A DNA stretch of 64,000 nucleotides, taken from NCBI GenBank assembly GCA_047967505.1, contig CM106539.1; one strand, given 5' to 3'. This DNA is from Dipteris shenzhenensis (lineage: Eukaryota > Polypodiophyta > Polypodiopsida > Gleicheniales). The translations under genes and the position numbers were made by a program. Positions 9,501-21,530 of this stretch are shown one piece after another. A model generated the notes under the pieces. The model was not told where the DNA came from. It ran no database searches and saw only the letters and a program-made list of their open reading frames with translations. Every line of letters begins with the position of its first letter. Position 1 is the first letter of the stretch.

Positions 9501-12447
9501 ATGCTAATGCACCAATGCATATGTAAATCAAATGCTAGATGTCAACCAGGGCTATCCATCCACACATGTTAAGCTCTACAATTACACCTGAAAAACATGA
9601 GATAATTGCATCTAAATGTACCGGTCCCTAAGCAGGACTCTTGGTCATACACGTTCAAACTCTCACTTTAATTCTCAGGTTGTCACATAAGCCTGATGCC
9701 TGCCTGAACTTGGAAAACCACTTGTGTGGTCGAGCCTCTGTACATGCCCAGTTGTCCTGTTTGGGACAACAGACCACCTCAATCCGCCCATTTTATGCTG
9801 CTTACCTTCAGCAGGAAGGAGAATACGAGTCTGCAGGAGTGAAGAGCTCACTCTAGAGCAAGCTACTGAAGCCTGACAGGAGGCACGCAGCAGTTCAGAG
9901 GAAGTCCTCTACAGACGCTACACATATGAGGCTCATGGTGGTGCCTTACCTGAGAAAAGTTTGTTGCAGGTGTTGGTACACCATTGGAGCTCTTTCTTGT
10001 TCGGATTTCTATATCTATTTATGAGATCTGTTGAGCTGTACATCTGAGTGTCCTCTCTCCCAGATGCAATGTTTCTATCTTCTTGTGTGTGCATGCCTTG
10101 AAGTGAGACATACAGTGGGTGTTGTACCATGGCAGATCTTCCACACTAGACGTTTTGCGTTCTTCATTGGTGATTGAAAGGGCACTGGTTTATCTACATG
10201 CTGTGTTAGCTTGGCTGTGCTATAGACAAGTGTAGTTCTGTTTTCCAAGAAAGACGTAATAATCTTGCCTAAGCATATATGAAGGAAGCCCTATGTTTTT
10301 TGCACCAAGAAAGAAGAGCTCACATTTAATGCCCAATATAGAAAATTAACGATAGTGCCCTCCTTATGAGTCTAGTGACAGAAACAGAGATCGAACTTCT
10401 AACAACAGGCCATGACAAACTGGTAGAAATATTACCTATCTAAAGTGTTAGGCACCTCCCTGCTTTAACATCAGCTTGTGATTCAGTAACGGGACAGTGG
10501 TTACAGAATTGACCTCTTTCTTTATCCAGGGACTTCATAATATGGCTGTATATTGGTCACACAGCAGTAACATCCCAGCCTACCAAGACAACACATTCCT
10601 AGTCCTCTCATTAAATCTCCAACTCAACGTTTATAACTTTCAGCCCTTCCCATGTAAGGGCATACTGAAATGAATCTGCTAGTGTAGCCTCTTTAGTTTG
10701 CGACTTTCATAACGAGATGCTCTCATATCCTTTCAACTTTCTCCCAAAACAGCGGGTGAAGGATAGAGAAGATTACAAAATGGTCAACTCTTCCTGACTT
10801 GATTTACTAAGCTGTCTACTGTGGTTACTTGTGAACTCTCATAGATCGAGGCTCTTACAGCATGGTTAGAAAAATTATCCATAATGAGCATATGATGATG
10901 TGCTCCCGAAAGATCATATGCTAAGCTTCTTGCCAAAACAATGGAAGAAAAATTTAGACACCTTCCCCAACATACATCAAGTCTTACAGTAATTGTTGCC
11001 TCAAAACATTAAATTGCCTAAAAGACTCCCAACTCAGCTACCTTGTGGGAAAAAGCTGAGCCCAAATCTTCTGTATGATGAGAGCAAGGGATGCATGAAT
11101 TCCTTATTCAAACCGTTTGCCAGAGAGAAAGAATCCAGTATCTGATGCACAACAGCATGGTCAGATTGCAGAAAAGCTACCAAGGTAGGCAGTCCAAATT
11201 GATGCGTGAATTCGAGATGCAAACTATTTCCCAGAGAGAAACAGAGGATACGGAATCTGGTGTGGTCAACATTGTCAGTGTACCAACATAATTCCAATGT
11301 TATCTGAAGCACCTATACAGCTAACAGACGGGCCTAAAATAAAGCAAATGTCAGGATTTAAGCACAAGCAGGCCTCTCTGCACTTGCAAGGTCCTCAAAA
11401 GACAGATCTATATGGCCAGAAGCGAATCATACTCTCAAGACACTGGCCGATTATGTTTACATTGATATATTATTGACAATAATATATTGACTGGCAAAGT
11501 TTGTGTTCCACCATCAACAGAGCTTAGGCTAAAAGCTTTAGAGACAGTCCCTATCTAGCACACCTAAGGGTCCAGAAGACCTACAAGCTTGTCAAGAGAC
11601 ATTTTTGTGGCACTTGAAAGAAGGTGCACAAGTCTGTGGCACATCATTTTTCAGTACTTCAAACAAAATGACTCAGTTGCCAAGGAGTACTCCCCTCTAC
11701 ATAACTTTCCAAAACCAGGTACACGGATGTTAAAACACAAGACACATGTCAGTTTTCATTCGGGTTACTTCAACAACGCGTTGCTTTTACAAACACATTT
11801 AAAGCAGGACGAAGAAAGTCAAAAGGATTACTCCATCCCTTTAAAATTCTATAACAAGAAGGGACATTTACATAAGGATGACAGGGTCTACCCAGCTGTT
11901 AGGGCACCCAGGTTTGCCCCCTCCTACGTCAATTTCCTCTTTCTTAAATCTATATCCTTATATATAATATTGACGTTGTCCTCCCTCTAGAACTCGACGC
12001 TCTCTCTACCTGTGTCTCCTTCGAGGAAATGATGCAATTGAAACGATAGCTCCCTCACCGGCATCCATGGCTTCCCTCCCATCGCACCTTAGTCTCCCCT
12101 GAATCCCTCCTCTGGATTCCATCTTTCCCAACGAAGAGATAGGGTCGGAGAGATAGAGGAATTGGAGTAGCAGCTGTCACTGGGTCTGGTGCTCCTTGCA
12201 CATCAGCCCTCTCTGTTCACTGCTTCCTTGGATCTGCATCAGACCTGTCTGCTGTCAATCGCTCCCCTTCTGTTGCACCCTAGAGTTGCAGAAAATTTTC
12301 TCTCTGTTAAGGATTCAGGAACACTTGAATCTTGATGCACAACTGGAGCAAGAGCTTCTGTGTTTCCCCTACTAGTATTTGTTTAAAGGTGTTGGTTCCT
12401 ATCGATTGGGAACGGCAATCGCCTATCTTCAGTATACAGTAGAGCTA

Positions 12448-12488
<41 letters not shown>

Positions 12489-13167
12489 CGCATCATTACT
12501 TTGAAAACCAACCTGATGCAAAATTTTCAAGACCCCCTTCGTATTTTTCGATATTCTGCTTGGTCTTCAAGTATTGCTGGTATCTGTACTCTAGATGATC
12601 TGCGTGGCCGGCCAGACTAGGATCCACGTCCAAGACTTTCAATTTTTCGTCAGCCATGGACAGACGACTATCGAGCTGGTCGCCCTTCCTTACAGTTGTC
12701 AAGTTTGCAATCGTCTGACCTTTTTTTTTCAAGGGAAAGCATTGTCCCTGCGGAAAGAAAAACAATCAGTGCTGTTGCCGCGGATATGGCGAAGGCATGT
12801 TCAGCTCCAAAGTACGCACCCCGGCACCATTCGACTTAAGTGTTGTGCATAGCTGACATGCCAGCTTGTCCTCAAAGTTTGGCGATTGAGGACCCCTTGG
12901 CTTCAGGAGAATCGACGTGCCTCCGTGATTAGAATCCTGAGTGGCACACGATTGTGAAAGGAATGAGGTTAGATTGATAGCCTGGCTAGAAACGATGAGA
13001 ACGGGGATTCCGAAGATTTCAGGGTAGAGCGTTCGGCTTAAATTAATAGCTCTTGGTGGCATTACATACACGAAAAGTATACATCGAAAGAGCTTGGGAT
13101 GGAAGGAGACCTTGGGTGTTGGGAAGAAATTGAGAGAGGAAACGGAGACGCCCTCCGCAGTCAGCAT
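6598..13167 (-). CDS. SBE1: Starch branching enzyme I (1,4-alpha-glucan branching enzyme), 3' exons not found
   Basis: Exons, all with GT..AG borders: 13167-12820, 12747-12513, 9222-9153, 9024-8755, 8646-7740, 7643-7527, 6931-6869, 6705-6598. They join in one frame of 706 codons with no stop. The enzyme cuts alpha-1,4-glucan and re-attaches it by alpha-1,6 bonds in plastids. Exon 1 encodes a Ser/Thr-rich, probably transit-peptide N-terminus. Exons 2-4 carry the N-terminal and CBM48 domain ([23 protein letters not shown]). Exon 5 carries most of the GH13 barrel: [20 protein letters not shown] (nucleophile Asp), AEDVSG (acid/base Glu), AESHDQ. Exons 6-8 continue through FMGNE/FGHPEW to LRYR. 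The phrasing is closest to plant SBE class I. The C-terminal beta domain, roughly 130 residues, is not seen between 6597 and 1. Either it lies outside the window or it was lost with the Penelope-like insertion. The start at 13167 is the first Met giving a transit-like N-terminus; 13263 is an in-frame alternative. Confidence 0.9.
9223..12512 (-). other. 3.3 kb intron 2 of the starch branching enzyme gene
   Basis: It is bounded by a GT donor after TCAG (12513) and a GTGCAG acceptor before 9222, joining phase-1 exons. No coding content was recognised. It contains a (CT)n tract at 12451-12486. A loose internal duplication lies near 11100-11240, built on a CAGAGAGAAAGAATCC-like string. A promoter-like AT stretch (TATATAATATT near 11961) is followed by CT-rich sequence, and may be an inserted element fragment. 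Confidence 0.75.
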
Positions 13168-13439
13168 TCTCCCGTGGACAGCTGCAGCCACCCAGCGAGT
13201 GAGTGAGTGAGTGTGAGAACTTACACTTCGCCTGTTTTTGCGGGGATTTCGTCGGCGTATCAAATGGAGAATCCAAATTCAGAATATTCCTCCATAAATA
13301 TCTTCACATGATTCCTGTCGTCGTGACTCATGGTACTGTCAATTGTCTGAAAACGCCCGCTACAATTTTATTCCGAAATTCACGAGTTGCAAACTTCAGT
13401 TGTCCTCTCCACTCCCCTCTCAACCCTCCACCCTTCCCA

Positions 13440-13480
13440 CTCGCCTCTCCACCCTGTTTATATGGGACGAACACGTGCGG
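13440..13480 (-). promoter_or_regulatory. Putative starch branching enzyme promoter: TATA box and G-box
   Basis: On the minus strand TATAAA lies at 13462-13457, with a palindromic CACGTG (G-box) at 13472-13477 just upstream. A start site near 13430 would give a leader of about 260 nt before the ATG at 13167, including a GAGT-repeat patch. Inferred from motif spacing only. Confidence 0.4.
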
Positions 13481-13935
13481 ACGTTTTGGCACGTTTTGTG
13501 AATTTGTCAAGCATTCTTTTGTACCGTTATTTGTTCCCTTGGTTTTCTTGTTGGCACTCACGCACGGGTGGGTTGAGCGCACATGAAAGAGAGGGGGAAC
13601 GGGGTGATTGTCCAGGCAGGTGCCTAGGTGCATGACGTGTCACGAGAGGCGTGACGGGCGTGAGACCTCGACGGATGAGGGGACGTGGGTCGTGGAGACC
13701 CATGGGTATGTTTTCGATCATAACTTTTGTGTTCGAACTCCGATTGAGGAGCTTCTTCAACCGTTGCGACAGGCACGCCGTGCTCTTCAAGGCTAGGGCA
13801 ATGGATGCCCATGTTGGGACCCCAGGCGGGAGTTATTCAGGCTGAAGCCAGCATGAGTCTTAACTACGTTTGAGGGACACGAAGCTGCCTCGTGACCTCC
13901 CGTGACTAAGGGAGAGAACTAAAGGAAAAGAAAAA

Positions 13936-14827
13936 TTGGAGACCCTAGACACGGGTCATGAGAAGAAGTTGGATGGTGCAAAAACGACCAACGCGACTAA
14001 CGAAAGAAAACAAGACATCGGCAAAACGGCCAACGTAGGGGTCGGAGAATCCATTCATGAGGATAAAGGCATTCATGCAGATTTTGAAGTTGGTGAGGAT
14101 GAATTCCTCAATGTGGATGACGAAGAAGTAGGAACTAGCGAGGCGGACTCGCACGAAAGTGCGTTTGCATGGGTAAGCCAAAAGCTAGAACAAGGAGATA
14201 GGGAAAGGAAGCAACTGTCAAAAGACATGAACAAGGTTCACGACACGTTGAAAGAGATAGTGGCGACCTTGGGGAAGGGCCTGCCAAAGAGAAAGAAACT
14301 AGAATCTTCAGGGAGGAGGAAGAACAAGCTTGAGGTGGACTCAAGTAGTAACTCTTCCACCTCAAGTAGCAACTCTGAGGACAATGGGAAGCCAAACTAC
14401 GAAAAATATAAGCCGCAGTTGCTCGAGAAATATGCTAGAGACAGGGAGTCTCTAGCTGTCAAGAAGTGGATCAGGGAGATGGAAGATTACCTGGAGATGG
14501 CAGAAGTGCCTATGCGGTTCCATCTCAAGATCGCCCATCAAACAATTGTCAGGAGAAGCCTACAATTGGTTTCTAGCCGAGGAGGCTCACGATGAGATAA
14601 CTAACTGGAAGGAATTGAAAATGAGAATGAAGGCATACTTCGTTCCCCAAAACGAAGTCTTCAAAATTCATGATGAATGGAGAAGCCTTCGCCATAACAA
14701 TGGGAAGCTCCGAGAATATGTGAACCAATATAGGCAAGTCATGATCCAGGCCGGCGACATGATGAAAGTAGACAAACTACACGGGTTCTTGTATGATCTA
14801 CAAAATTGGATGCCACATGAGATATAA
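13936..14827 (+). pseudogene. Gypsy gag remnant
   Basis: Two overlapping open stretches in different frames (13936-14595, 14546-14827) together give an acidic/basic N-terminus with a Ser-rich patch, then a typical retrotransposon gag block (WKELKMRMKAYFVP, REYVNQYRQVMIQAG). A frameshift near 14550-14590 separates them. A zinc-knuckle remnant CFECEKDHYVKDC follows at about 15121-15160, with one residue fewer than the usual spacing. Confidence 0.7.
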
Positions 14828-15399
14828 AAACAAGAACCTAAGGATTACACCATAGCCTTGAAGATGGCTGAAAGAATAATCGACCTGGAGGACAAGAAAT
14901 CCTTCATGAAGAGAATACTGTGGGCAGCTTGTGGATGAATAGGCCCCGCTCCTAAACCTGAGGGTAGGTTAGAGAGTGTTGAGTCAAATACTAACACGAC
15001 GAACTCTAGTGGAGCAATGGTGACTCGAAACCCGATGAGAGGTGGCTACGTTGGGTGAGGGGGCTTCGCGAGTAGAGGCGCCAGCACTTTTGGTACTAGG
15101 CAAGCCCCAACAGGGGTGCTTTGAATGCGAAAAGGATCACTATGTGAAGGACTGCCCAGAACATGGCAGATTTGGGAGGCCTTGAATTGCCTTGACCCAG
15201 GCTGAGGAAGCCGGGGATCATGAAGACATGGGAGGAGGAGTTCAAATCACGGAGATTGATGAAAGAGACTCCTCCCGACTAGATGAAGAGCCCAGGATAG
15301 GGGCATGCAGAGTGACTGCAAGATGCATGGCCGCAAGAGTGGCAATGGGCATACCCAACATCTATGTCGATGCATGGATGAACGACATCCTTTAAAGGG

Positions 15400-15720
15400 T
15401 AATGATTGACTCGGGGGGGCCACACACAATGTGATCACCCCAGAAACAACCAAGCGCCTGAAGATTAAAACGACCTATCGAATAGATATGCAGGTGGCAT
15501 TTGGGCAGGGAAGATAGGAGTATGTGAAGATAGCATGGAATGTCCCATGCCAGGTTGGAGACTAGAAAGCCAAGATGGACTTCTTGGTAGTCCTCATGGA
15601 TTCGTATGAGGCAATATATGGAATCGAATGGTCAGACAAGTTTGTGATCGCAATGATGGGCAAGGGAGTGGATTCCTTGATCCTAGGCAAAGTGCATCAG
15701 ATCGAGGGTATCGTCCAAGG
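15400..15720 (+). pseudogene. Gypsy aspartic protease remnant
   Basis: A MIDSGG start at 15402-15420 runs into a seven-base G run. Shifting frame there restores the usual DSG..ATHN-type active site followed by VITPETTKRLKI. The frame is therefore broken exactly at the catalytic loop. Further stops follow. Confidence 0.55.
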
Positions 15721-15849
15721 ATGCTAAAGGTCTTCTCAATGACGAAAAGAAACCAGTAGTGGCTCAGAACTTAGCCACCCGAGTAGTAAATAAAGACTTC
15801 TGACAAACTCATAAGTGCCAAGCAATTGAACAAGGAAGTGAAATGAGGT

Positions 15850-16660
15850 GTGGAGGTGCACCTACTAATGATGCGCATGGTGGAGACTGACCATGGCAAA
15901 AGTAGCATTCATTGTAATACATCCAAGGCAAGCCAAGGAGCGAGCCTAGAGAAATCTAGTGGATTGGATATACTTTTGGAAGGATTTGGCGATGTGATGC
16001 CAAAGGAACTCCCCAAAGAATTACCGCCATGGAGGCATGTTGATCATCGAATCAAGTTGATTCCTAGCAACGTGCCACTAGCAAAGGCGCCATACCAAAT
16101 GAACGATGATCAATTGAGGGAGTTGGAGAGGCAACTCAATGAGCTGGTTGAGAGTGGATTCATCAAACCAAGTAAGTCACCATACGAGGCTCCACTCTTA
16201 TTTGTGACAAAGAAAGATGGAAGTTCCAGGTTATGCATGGACTATAGGGCTCTGAACAAAGTCACAATCAAGAACAACTATCCAATGCCACTATTGGATG
16301 ACTTGATGGATCAGCTAGTTGAGGCTAAGTACTTTAGCCGCATCGATCTAAGATCTAGGTATCACTAGATAAGGATTGCAGATGAAGATGTTGAGAAGAT
16401 GACTTTTAGAACTAGGTATGGGAGCTACGATTGGCTAGTCATGTCTTATGGACTTACCAATGCTCTAGCCATCTTCTGCACCATCATGAATGGCATTTTT
16501 AGGGAGTACCTAGATGACTTCATCATTGTTTACATTGACAATATATTGATCTTTAGCAAAACGATGGAAGAACATGAAGAACATTTGTGGAAGGTGTTTT
16601 CCAAACTTCGGGAGCACAAGTTATTTGCGCCAAGCGCGAGAAGTGCGAGTTTGGGGTAAG
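15850..16660 (+). pseudogene. Gypsy reverse transcriptase remnant
   Basis: Strong Ty3/gypsy reverse transcriptase similarity: [65 protein letters not shown] at 16366-16368 replaces the usual Gln codon after YH. The catalytic YIDD reads YIDN (16531-16542). Similarity continues in a shifted frame to about 16930 (SFLGFCNFNRRLV, FDWNPECSKAFGEMK). The RNase H domain is absent, replaced by a direct junction near 16965. Confidence 0.8.
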
Positions 16661-17019
16661 CAAGATAGATTTCCTGGGGTTCATGGTGGGAAAAGATGGG
16701 ATTAGAATGGACCCATCCAAGATTGAGGCAGTGAAAGAATGGGAGGCGCTGAGAACAATACACGGAGTACAGAGTTTCTTGGGATTTTGTAACTTCAACC
16801 GGAGACTTGTAAAGGAATACAGCAAAGTTGTAGCTCCTTTAAATGATCTACTACATAAGGAGGAGAAGTTTGATTGGAACCCCGAATGTAGTAAGGCATT
16901 TGGAGAGATGAAAGAGATCATGATCGCATCGCCGGTGTTGAAACTCCCAAAGTTTGGCAGTAGGAAAGCCGAGCTAATGGCGATTAGCATTGTCAAAGGG
17001 TCTCTCATGGAGCGGATCA

Positions 17020-17960
17020 AGGAGGCCATGGAACGAGATGCGGAATCTCAGAAATTGCTTCAACACATGAAGCAGGGTGTCGTCCCTTGGGGAATGTACA
17101 ACGAGGAAAATGGGTTGCTCTATGTTTATGGGAACTGCTTGTACATGCCGAATGACTTAGATCTCAAGAAAGATTTGTTATGGGAGTGCCATGACTATAA
17201 GCTTATAGGACATACAGGGTAGAATAAGACACTTGAACGGATGCATCAAATTTTCTTCTAGCCCAGCTTGCGCAAAGATAGTGGAGTACGTGTGCACATG
17301 CCCCACTTGTCAGTTTGTGAAGGCCGACAGAACCAAAAGGGTAGGGAAGTTGGAGACCATGTCTGTCCCATCAAGCCCATGGGATGTGGTGAGCATGGAT
17401 TTCATCACTACACTCCCCAACTCTCATGGCTATACCGTGATCATGGTGGTGGTAGACTGCTTCTCTAAGTAGGCACACTTCATTCCGATCAAATTGCCCA
17501 TCACTGCGAAACATGTAGCCCATTTGTACTTCACGCATATTTTCAAGTACCATGGATTGCCTCTCGCAATTGTCTCTGACCAGAACAATTCTTCAAGATA
17601 TTGGAGACACAAATGCGTTTTAGCTCATCGTACCACCCTGAGTTTGATGGACAGATTGAAAAGATAAATCAAACCATGGAGGACTTCTTGCGCAACTATG
17701 TTCAAGTGGATCAAAAGGATTAGGTGCTGCACTTGGACATTCTTGAGTTTTGCTACAACAACATGGTGCATTGGAGCATGGGCTTCATGCCATTCGAACT
17801 AGCAATAGGTAAAGAAGTTATGATGCTAGTGGCTCTTGCTTCAGGGGTTACAAAGGTGGATGATCTCGATGCAAAGGAGTTCTTGAATTGATGGCAAGAG
17901 AGGTTGAAAATTGCAAAGGAAAGCTTGCAATAGAGTAAACTAGTCATGAAGAAGTACCAT
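17020..17960 (+). pseudogene. Gypsy integrase remnant
   Basis: Integrase zinc-binding residues (ECHDYKLIGHTG; CTCPTCQFVKADR) and core (VSMDFITTLP, VVVDCFSK, GLPLAIVSDQ) are present, broken by stops at 17221, 17470 and later. A further CX2CX4HX4C zinc knuckle (CKECKGCGHHETKC) occurs at 18061-18102, possibly from another gag fragment. Confidence 0.7.
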
Positions 17961-18397
17961 GATATCAAAATTTAGTTGCTAATCTCTTGGCATGTGAAGC
18001 TTGTACTTCAATCACGCATGAAGCGAGTGGAAGCAAGCCACGAATGAGGGTGATCATTTGTAAGGAATGCAAAGGTTGTGGTCATCATGAAACTAAGTGT
18101 TGGGCATATTTGATACGAGTTACCGACTTCGGAAGATCATCAGAAAGGTCCTTAAGGACGTTGCTCAAAAGAAGGATGCCAAACCGCACACCCCTTGAAG
18201 AAATAGCATGGCAACTACAAGAATTGGAAGAAGCTGAAGGTGAAGTGCAAGCTCTCCAATTGTTGACATTTGTCATGGCATTCTTGTTTGCCTTAATGAA
18301 CAACCTCGCGAGAGTTATTCAAGCTAAAGCCAACATGAGTCTTGGTTACGTTTGAGGGATGTGAAGTCGCCTCGGGACCTCCCGCGACTAAGGGAGA

Positions 18398-18740
18398 GGT
18401 GCAATACCTTACACTATTTGTTGCCTTGGCTTCCTTCCCTCCTCCTACTTGCTCCTTCACTCCCTCCTTCTTCCCCTCCGTCCTTCCTACCTCCTCTTTC
18501 CTCCTTCCCTCCTCCCTCCTTCCCTCCTCCCCTCCTCCCCTCCCTCTTCCTCGAAGGCAGGAACCTTCTAGAAGTCGGCACCTCGAAGAATCCTAGCCCT
18601 CCTACACACTGAGACCATCATGGCCCCTAGCTTAATCGCATTAATCGACCATCGAGGCTCCCAACAAATTAATTAATAAGCGAGTTTTTCTCGCTGGGGG
18701 GCCTTATTCACTAGGCCTACCCATCATGATGTAGTTTAGG
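18398..18740. other. Pyrimidine-rich, non-coding stretch
   Basis: C/T-rich on the plus strand (18430-18555: runs of TCC and CCTCC), then AT-rich DNA with a small GCGAG/CTCGC hairpin (18681-18695). No gene recognised. Confidence 0.6.
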
Positions 18741-18829
18741 GAATTCGATGTATAGATGTAGTTTGTGCTGTGTCTGTTTTGTAGAATGGCTTGATCTTGT
18801 ATCCACATGTGCTCGATTGTGGTGCCATT

Positions 18830-19157
18830 GATTGTTGTTGGTTGTTTGATTATTTGCTTCATCTTGTGTTGTTGCATGAGGTCCCAAAGTTTTGATAAGG
18901 GCGGACTGATATTGTTGTAGCATTAGCATATGTTGAATGTAAGTTGGGAAGTCGTGCTTCATCAAGCATAGAAAGTGGTCAAGAGTCCTTTGTCATGCCG
19001 ACGATGTGCTAGAAGTCTTTGATTGTTGTTGGTTGTTTGATTATTTGCTTCATCTTGTGTTGTTGCATGAGGTCCCAAAGTTTTGATAAGGGCGGACTGA
19101 TATTGTTGTAGCATTAGCATATGTTGAATGTAAGTTAGGAAGTCGTGCTTCATCAAG
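18830..19157. repeat. Local tandem duplication (offset 191 bp)
   Basis: The ~137 bp starting at 18830 recurs at 19021 almost unchanged, with a different spacer between the copies. It is part of the poorly conserved 3' side of the Helitron region. Confidence 0.85.
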
Positions 19158-19325
19158 TGTCGCAAGTGGTCGAGCGCTAGCGCTTCGAGGAGTGTGCTTG
19201 TTTTTGCTCATGATGCTTTGTAAAGGTCAATGATCACAATGCTGCCAACAGGTGAGGGGTCGAACGTTGTGAGCAAGCATTCCACGTTGTCCTTGTAAAA
19301 GAACTCTGCTTGTTGCAAGACACTG

Positions 19326-21530
19326 TCAATAAGTGGCTACCCTAAATCCTTTGTCGTGCCGACGATGTGCTGGAAGTCTTCCAGGGTTGGGGCATGAAGT
19401 GGAGTGATGTGAAGTTCCTGCAAGCAAAGGAAAGTGGTGGCAAATATGCTTGCTATTGTGTTGTGTATTCAATATCGTATTTCCTACCTTGCATATGCAT
19501 TCATTTGCAGGAGCATTCTTTTTCAAATACTCCTCAAATGCATGCTTCACAGCCTCTCTTGTTGCTTTATCCCCCTTGGATATGTACGAAGTGCAATATG
19601 CAACTGCCCCATGAGGGTTCAAAATGAATTGCATGTCAGTATTTGCTCCCTGTAGTGTGGACATGTCTATGTTGAAATTGTTGGTATAAATGTTTTTTAG
19701 GTGCCCTTAAAAAATATTGTTGGTTGTGAGATGCTATATCGAAGGACAACAATGTACTCATCTTGGGTACGCTTCAAAGATTGCAATAGGGCGTCGAAAT
19801 CTGGAATATGGATGCAATTCTCTTCTAATAGTTGTGTGATGTGTTTGTAGTTTTCTTTGCAACCATTGGGTAATTGTTGGTCTTCAAAAGGAAACAAAAT
19901 GTTTCTCTCATGGGACGTCATGGGAAGTTGAAGCCACAAAATTTGGCTCTCTTCTTGCAAGTAGGTCTAAGGCTTCTATCTTGTCATTTTGTACATTGTT
20001 GTATGTTGGGGCATCATGGACCCATAGGAGGCCATGGTGGTCATGCTGGCTGCCTCTATTTTAGAACCCTGTGATGCAGTAGTCAATTATTTTACCAAGG
20101 ATTGTGGGGGTCTTGTCTTAGCACACGCTTCATGGCTTGAAATCTATGAACATAGTACCTTGCAGTTATGACATGATTGAGACGGACAAGCTCATGAATG
20201 CTTCCTCCAACATTTGTCACACAGTGCTTGGGCGAAGCGGCATTCAGCTTTTGTAAGTAGGCTACAAGAGGACTCCAAGTCTTTTATGCATTTGAGAAGG
20301 TCATGAAGACTTCTGGAGGGCCGAGCTGCCACAACATGGTGAAAAGAATTTTTTAAAATTTATGCTTGTAGTCGGATGAAGTTCGCATGTAGTAGTTAGA
20401 TGAATTTGTGCTTGTAGCCAGATGAATTTGATGAAGTTTGCATGCACAAAAAATCACGGAAGCCAATGTGCGAATGCAGAAGGTGCTCTATGTTCGTATC
20501 ATCGATGACCTCCTTTGGGAGAATAGTTCTGTCGTGCAATTGGCCTTTACACATGTGTACCCAGGTCGATGATGGAACTTGTGCACCAATAATTTTCATA
20601 CTCTTGAAAATAATATTATCAATCAAATTAGTGAACCGCCTATCCTTGTTCATGAACTCACATTGAGCTATTTCTTGATAGGATGTTCATTTAGGCAAGT
20701 TGTATCTCCTTGGGTGCCCATAGAAAAGAGTAGGGAATGCAAGTTACTTTTCCTTGAATATGCAAATCCTTTAGATGGTGCCACTGATAGTGTCTTGTCC
20801 TCAAAATTCCCTACTTGCTGACTTGTATAAATCCCATGTATGAGTGTGTTAGTAGCAAGATCCTCGTCATCTGTTGCTAGAGGTGCCTCAGCAACAGTTT
20901 CTTATGTAGTGCTTGCTCTTATGCTTTCGATATGCAAGGCCCAAAGAGGGTTCAATGACACATTGTGTTCTTGGTATAATAGAGTTTGGAGCAATTCGTG
21001 CAGGGCATTAAGTGTGAGGGTGGGATGCACTAAGCTGCTCCTGTAGCTATGCATGTAAGCTAACTTGCACTTTATTGTGACATGATAGTTTCACTATCGC
21101 TTAAAAAGTGTGGGAGCACATGCTGTGCTCTATCTACATTAGCAAAGAAGTTGACAATATCTCCTTGAAGACTGTACTGACCATCGTAGGAAATTTCTTG
21201 TTTTTCTGTGAAAGGTATTCATACTGCAATGAGGCGTGCCTCGATTGCATTGAGGGTGCTTGTGAATCGTGTTCTTGTTTGTAAGATCATATTTTTTGAT
21301 GAAAACTTTGGTACTACGCCTTTCCTTATTCGTTTGCGGCACAAAGCACAAATAGGTTCATCATCGAAACTAAGAGTGTTGCATTTGAACTCGTGAGTGG
21401 AAAAAAACACTTTCTCATGCTCCAATGTCTTGCATAACTTGCACCTCAAATGTAGGCAACCACACGATATGCACTCATATGAAGGGTCATCCTCAATGCT
21501 GTGCAAGTACTTTGCTATTGAGTGGTTATG
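19326..21530 (-). pseudogene. Helitron replicase (Rep) remnant
   Basis: Read on the minus strand, blocks follow Helitron Rep order: a Cys-rich segment (CRKRIRKG), LNAIEARLIAV then GDIVNFFANVDRAQHVLP near 21240-21110, LGPPEVFMTFSNA near 20320-20280, and NPHGAVAYCTSYISKGD with AFEEYLKKN near 19620-19550. These match the conserved N-terminal and Rep regions of plant Helitron proteins. Stops and frameshifts separate all blocks, and no intact Pif1 helicase domain was found. The 462 bp ORF at 22205-21744 (Cys-rich CNCQRDCNPSTCHC end) may be the element's N-terminal part. Termini were not identified. Confidence 0.6.

Larger units (their letters stand above)
13831..18397 (+). mobile_element. Decayed Ty3/gypsy retrotransposon
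   Basis: Gag, protease, reverse transcriptase and integrase remnants occur in the Ty3/gypsy order on the plus strand, bracketed by an 86 bp direct repeat (13831-13916 and 18312-18397, about 12 mismatches) that is probably what is left of the LTR or leader region. Full LTR limits could not be set; 13616-13830 may belong to the 5' side. Stops, frameshifts and a missing RNase H make it non-autonomous. Confidence 0.75.

Noticed and set aside
12766-13263. Separate gene of 165 codons upstream of the branching enzyme
   Set aside because: It is exon 1 of the branching enzyme; a 72-nt intron joins it in frame to exon 2.
18681-18695. Hairpin GCGAG-TTTTT-CTCGC as a terminator or Helitron 3' end
   Set aside because: Orientation and distance to a CTRR end do not fit the minus-strand Helitron remnant, and bacterial-type terminators are not expected in plant nuclear DNA.
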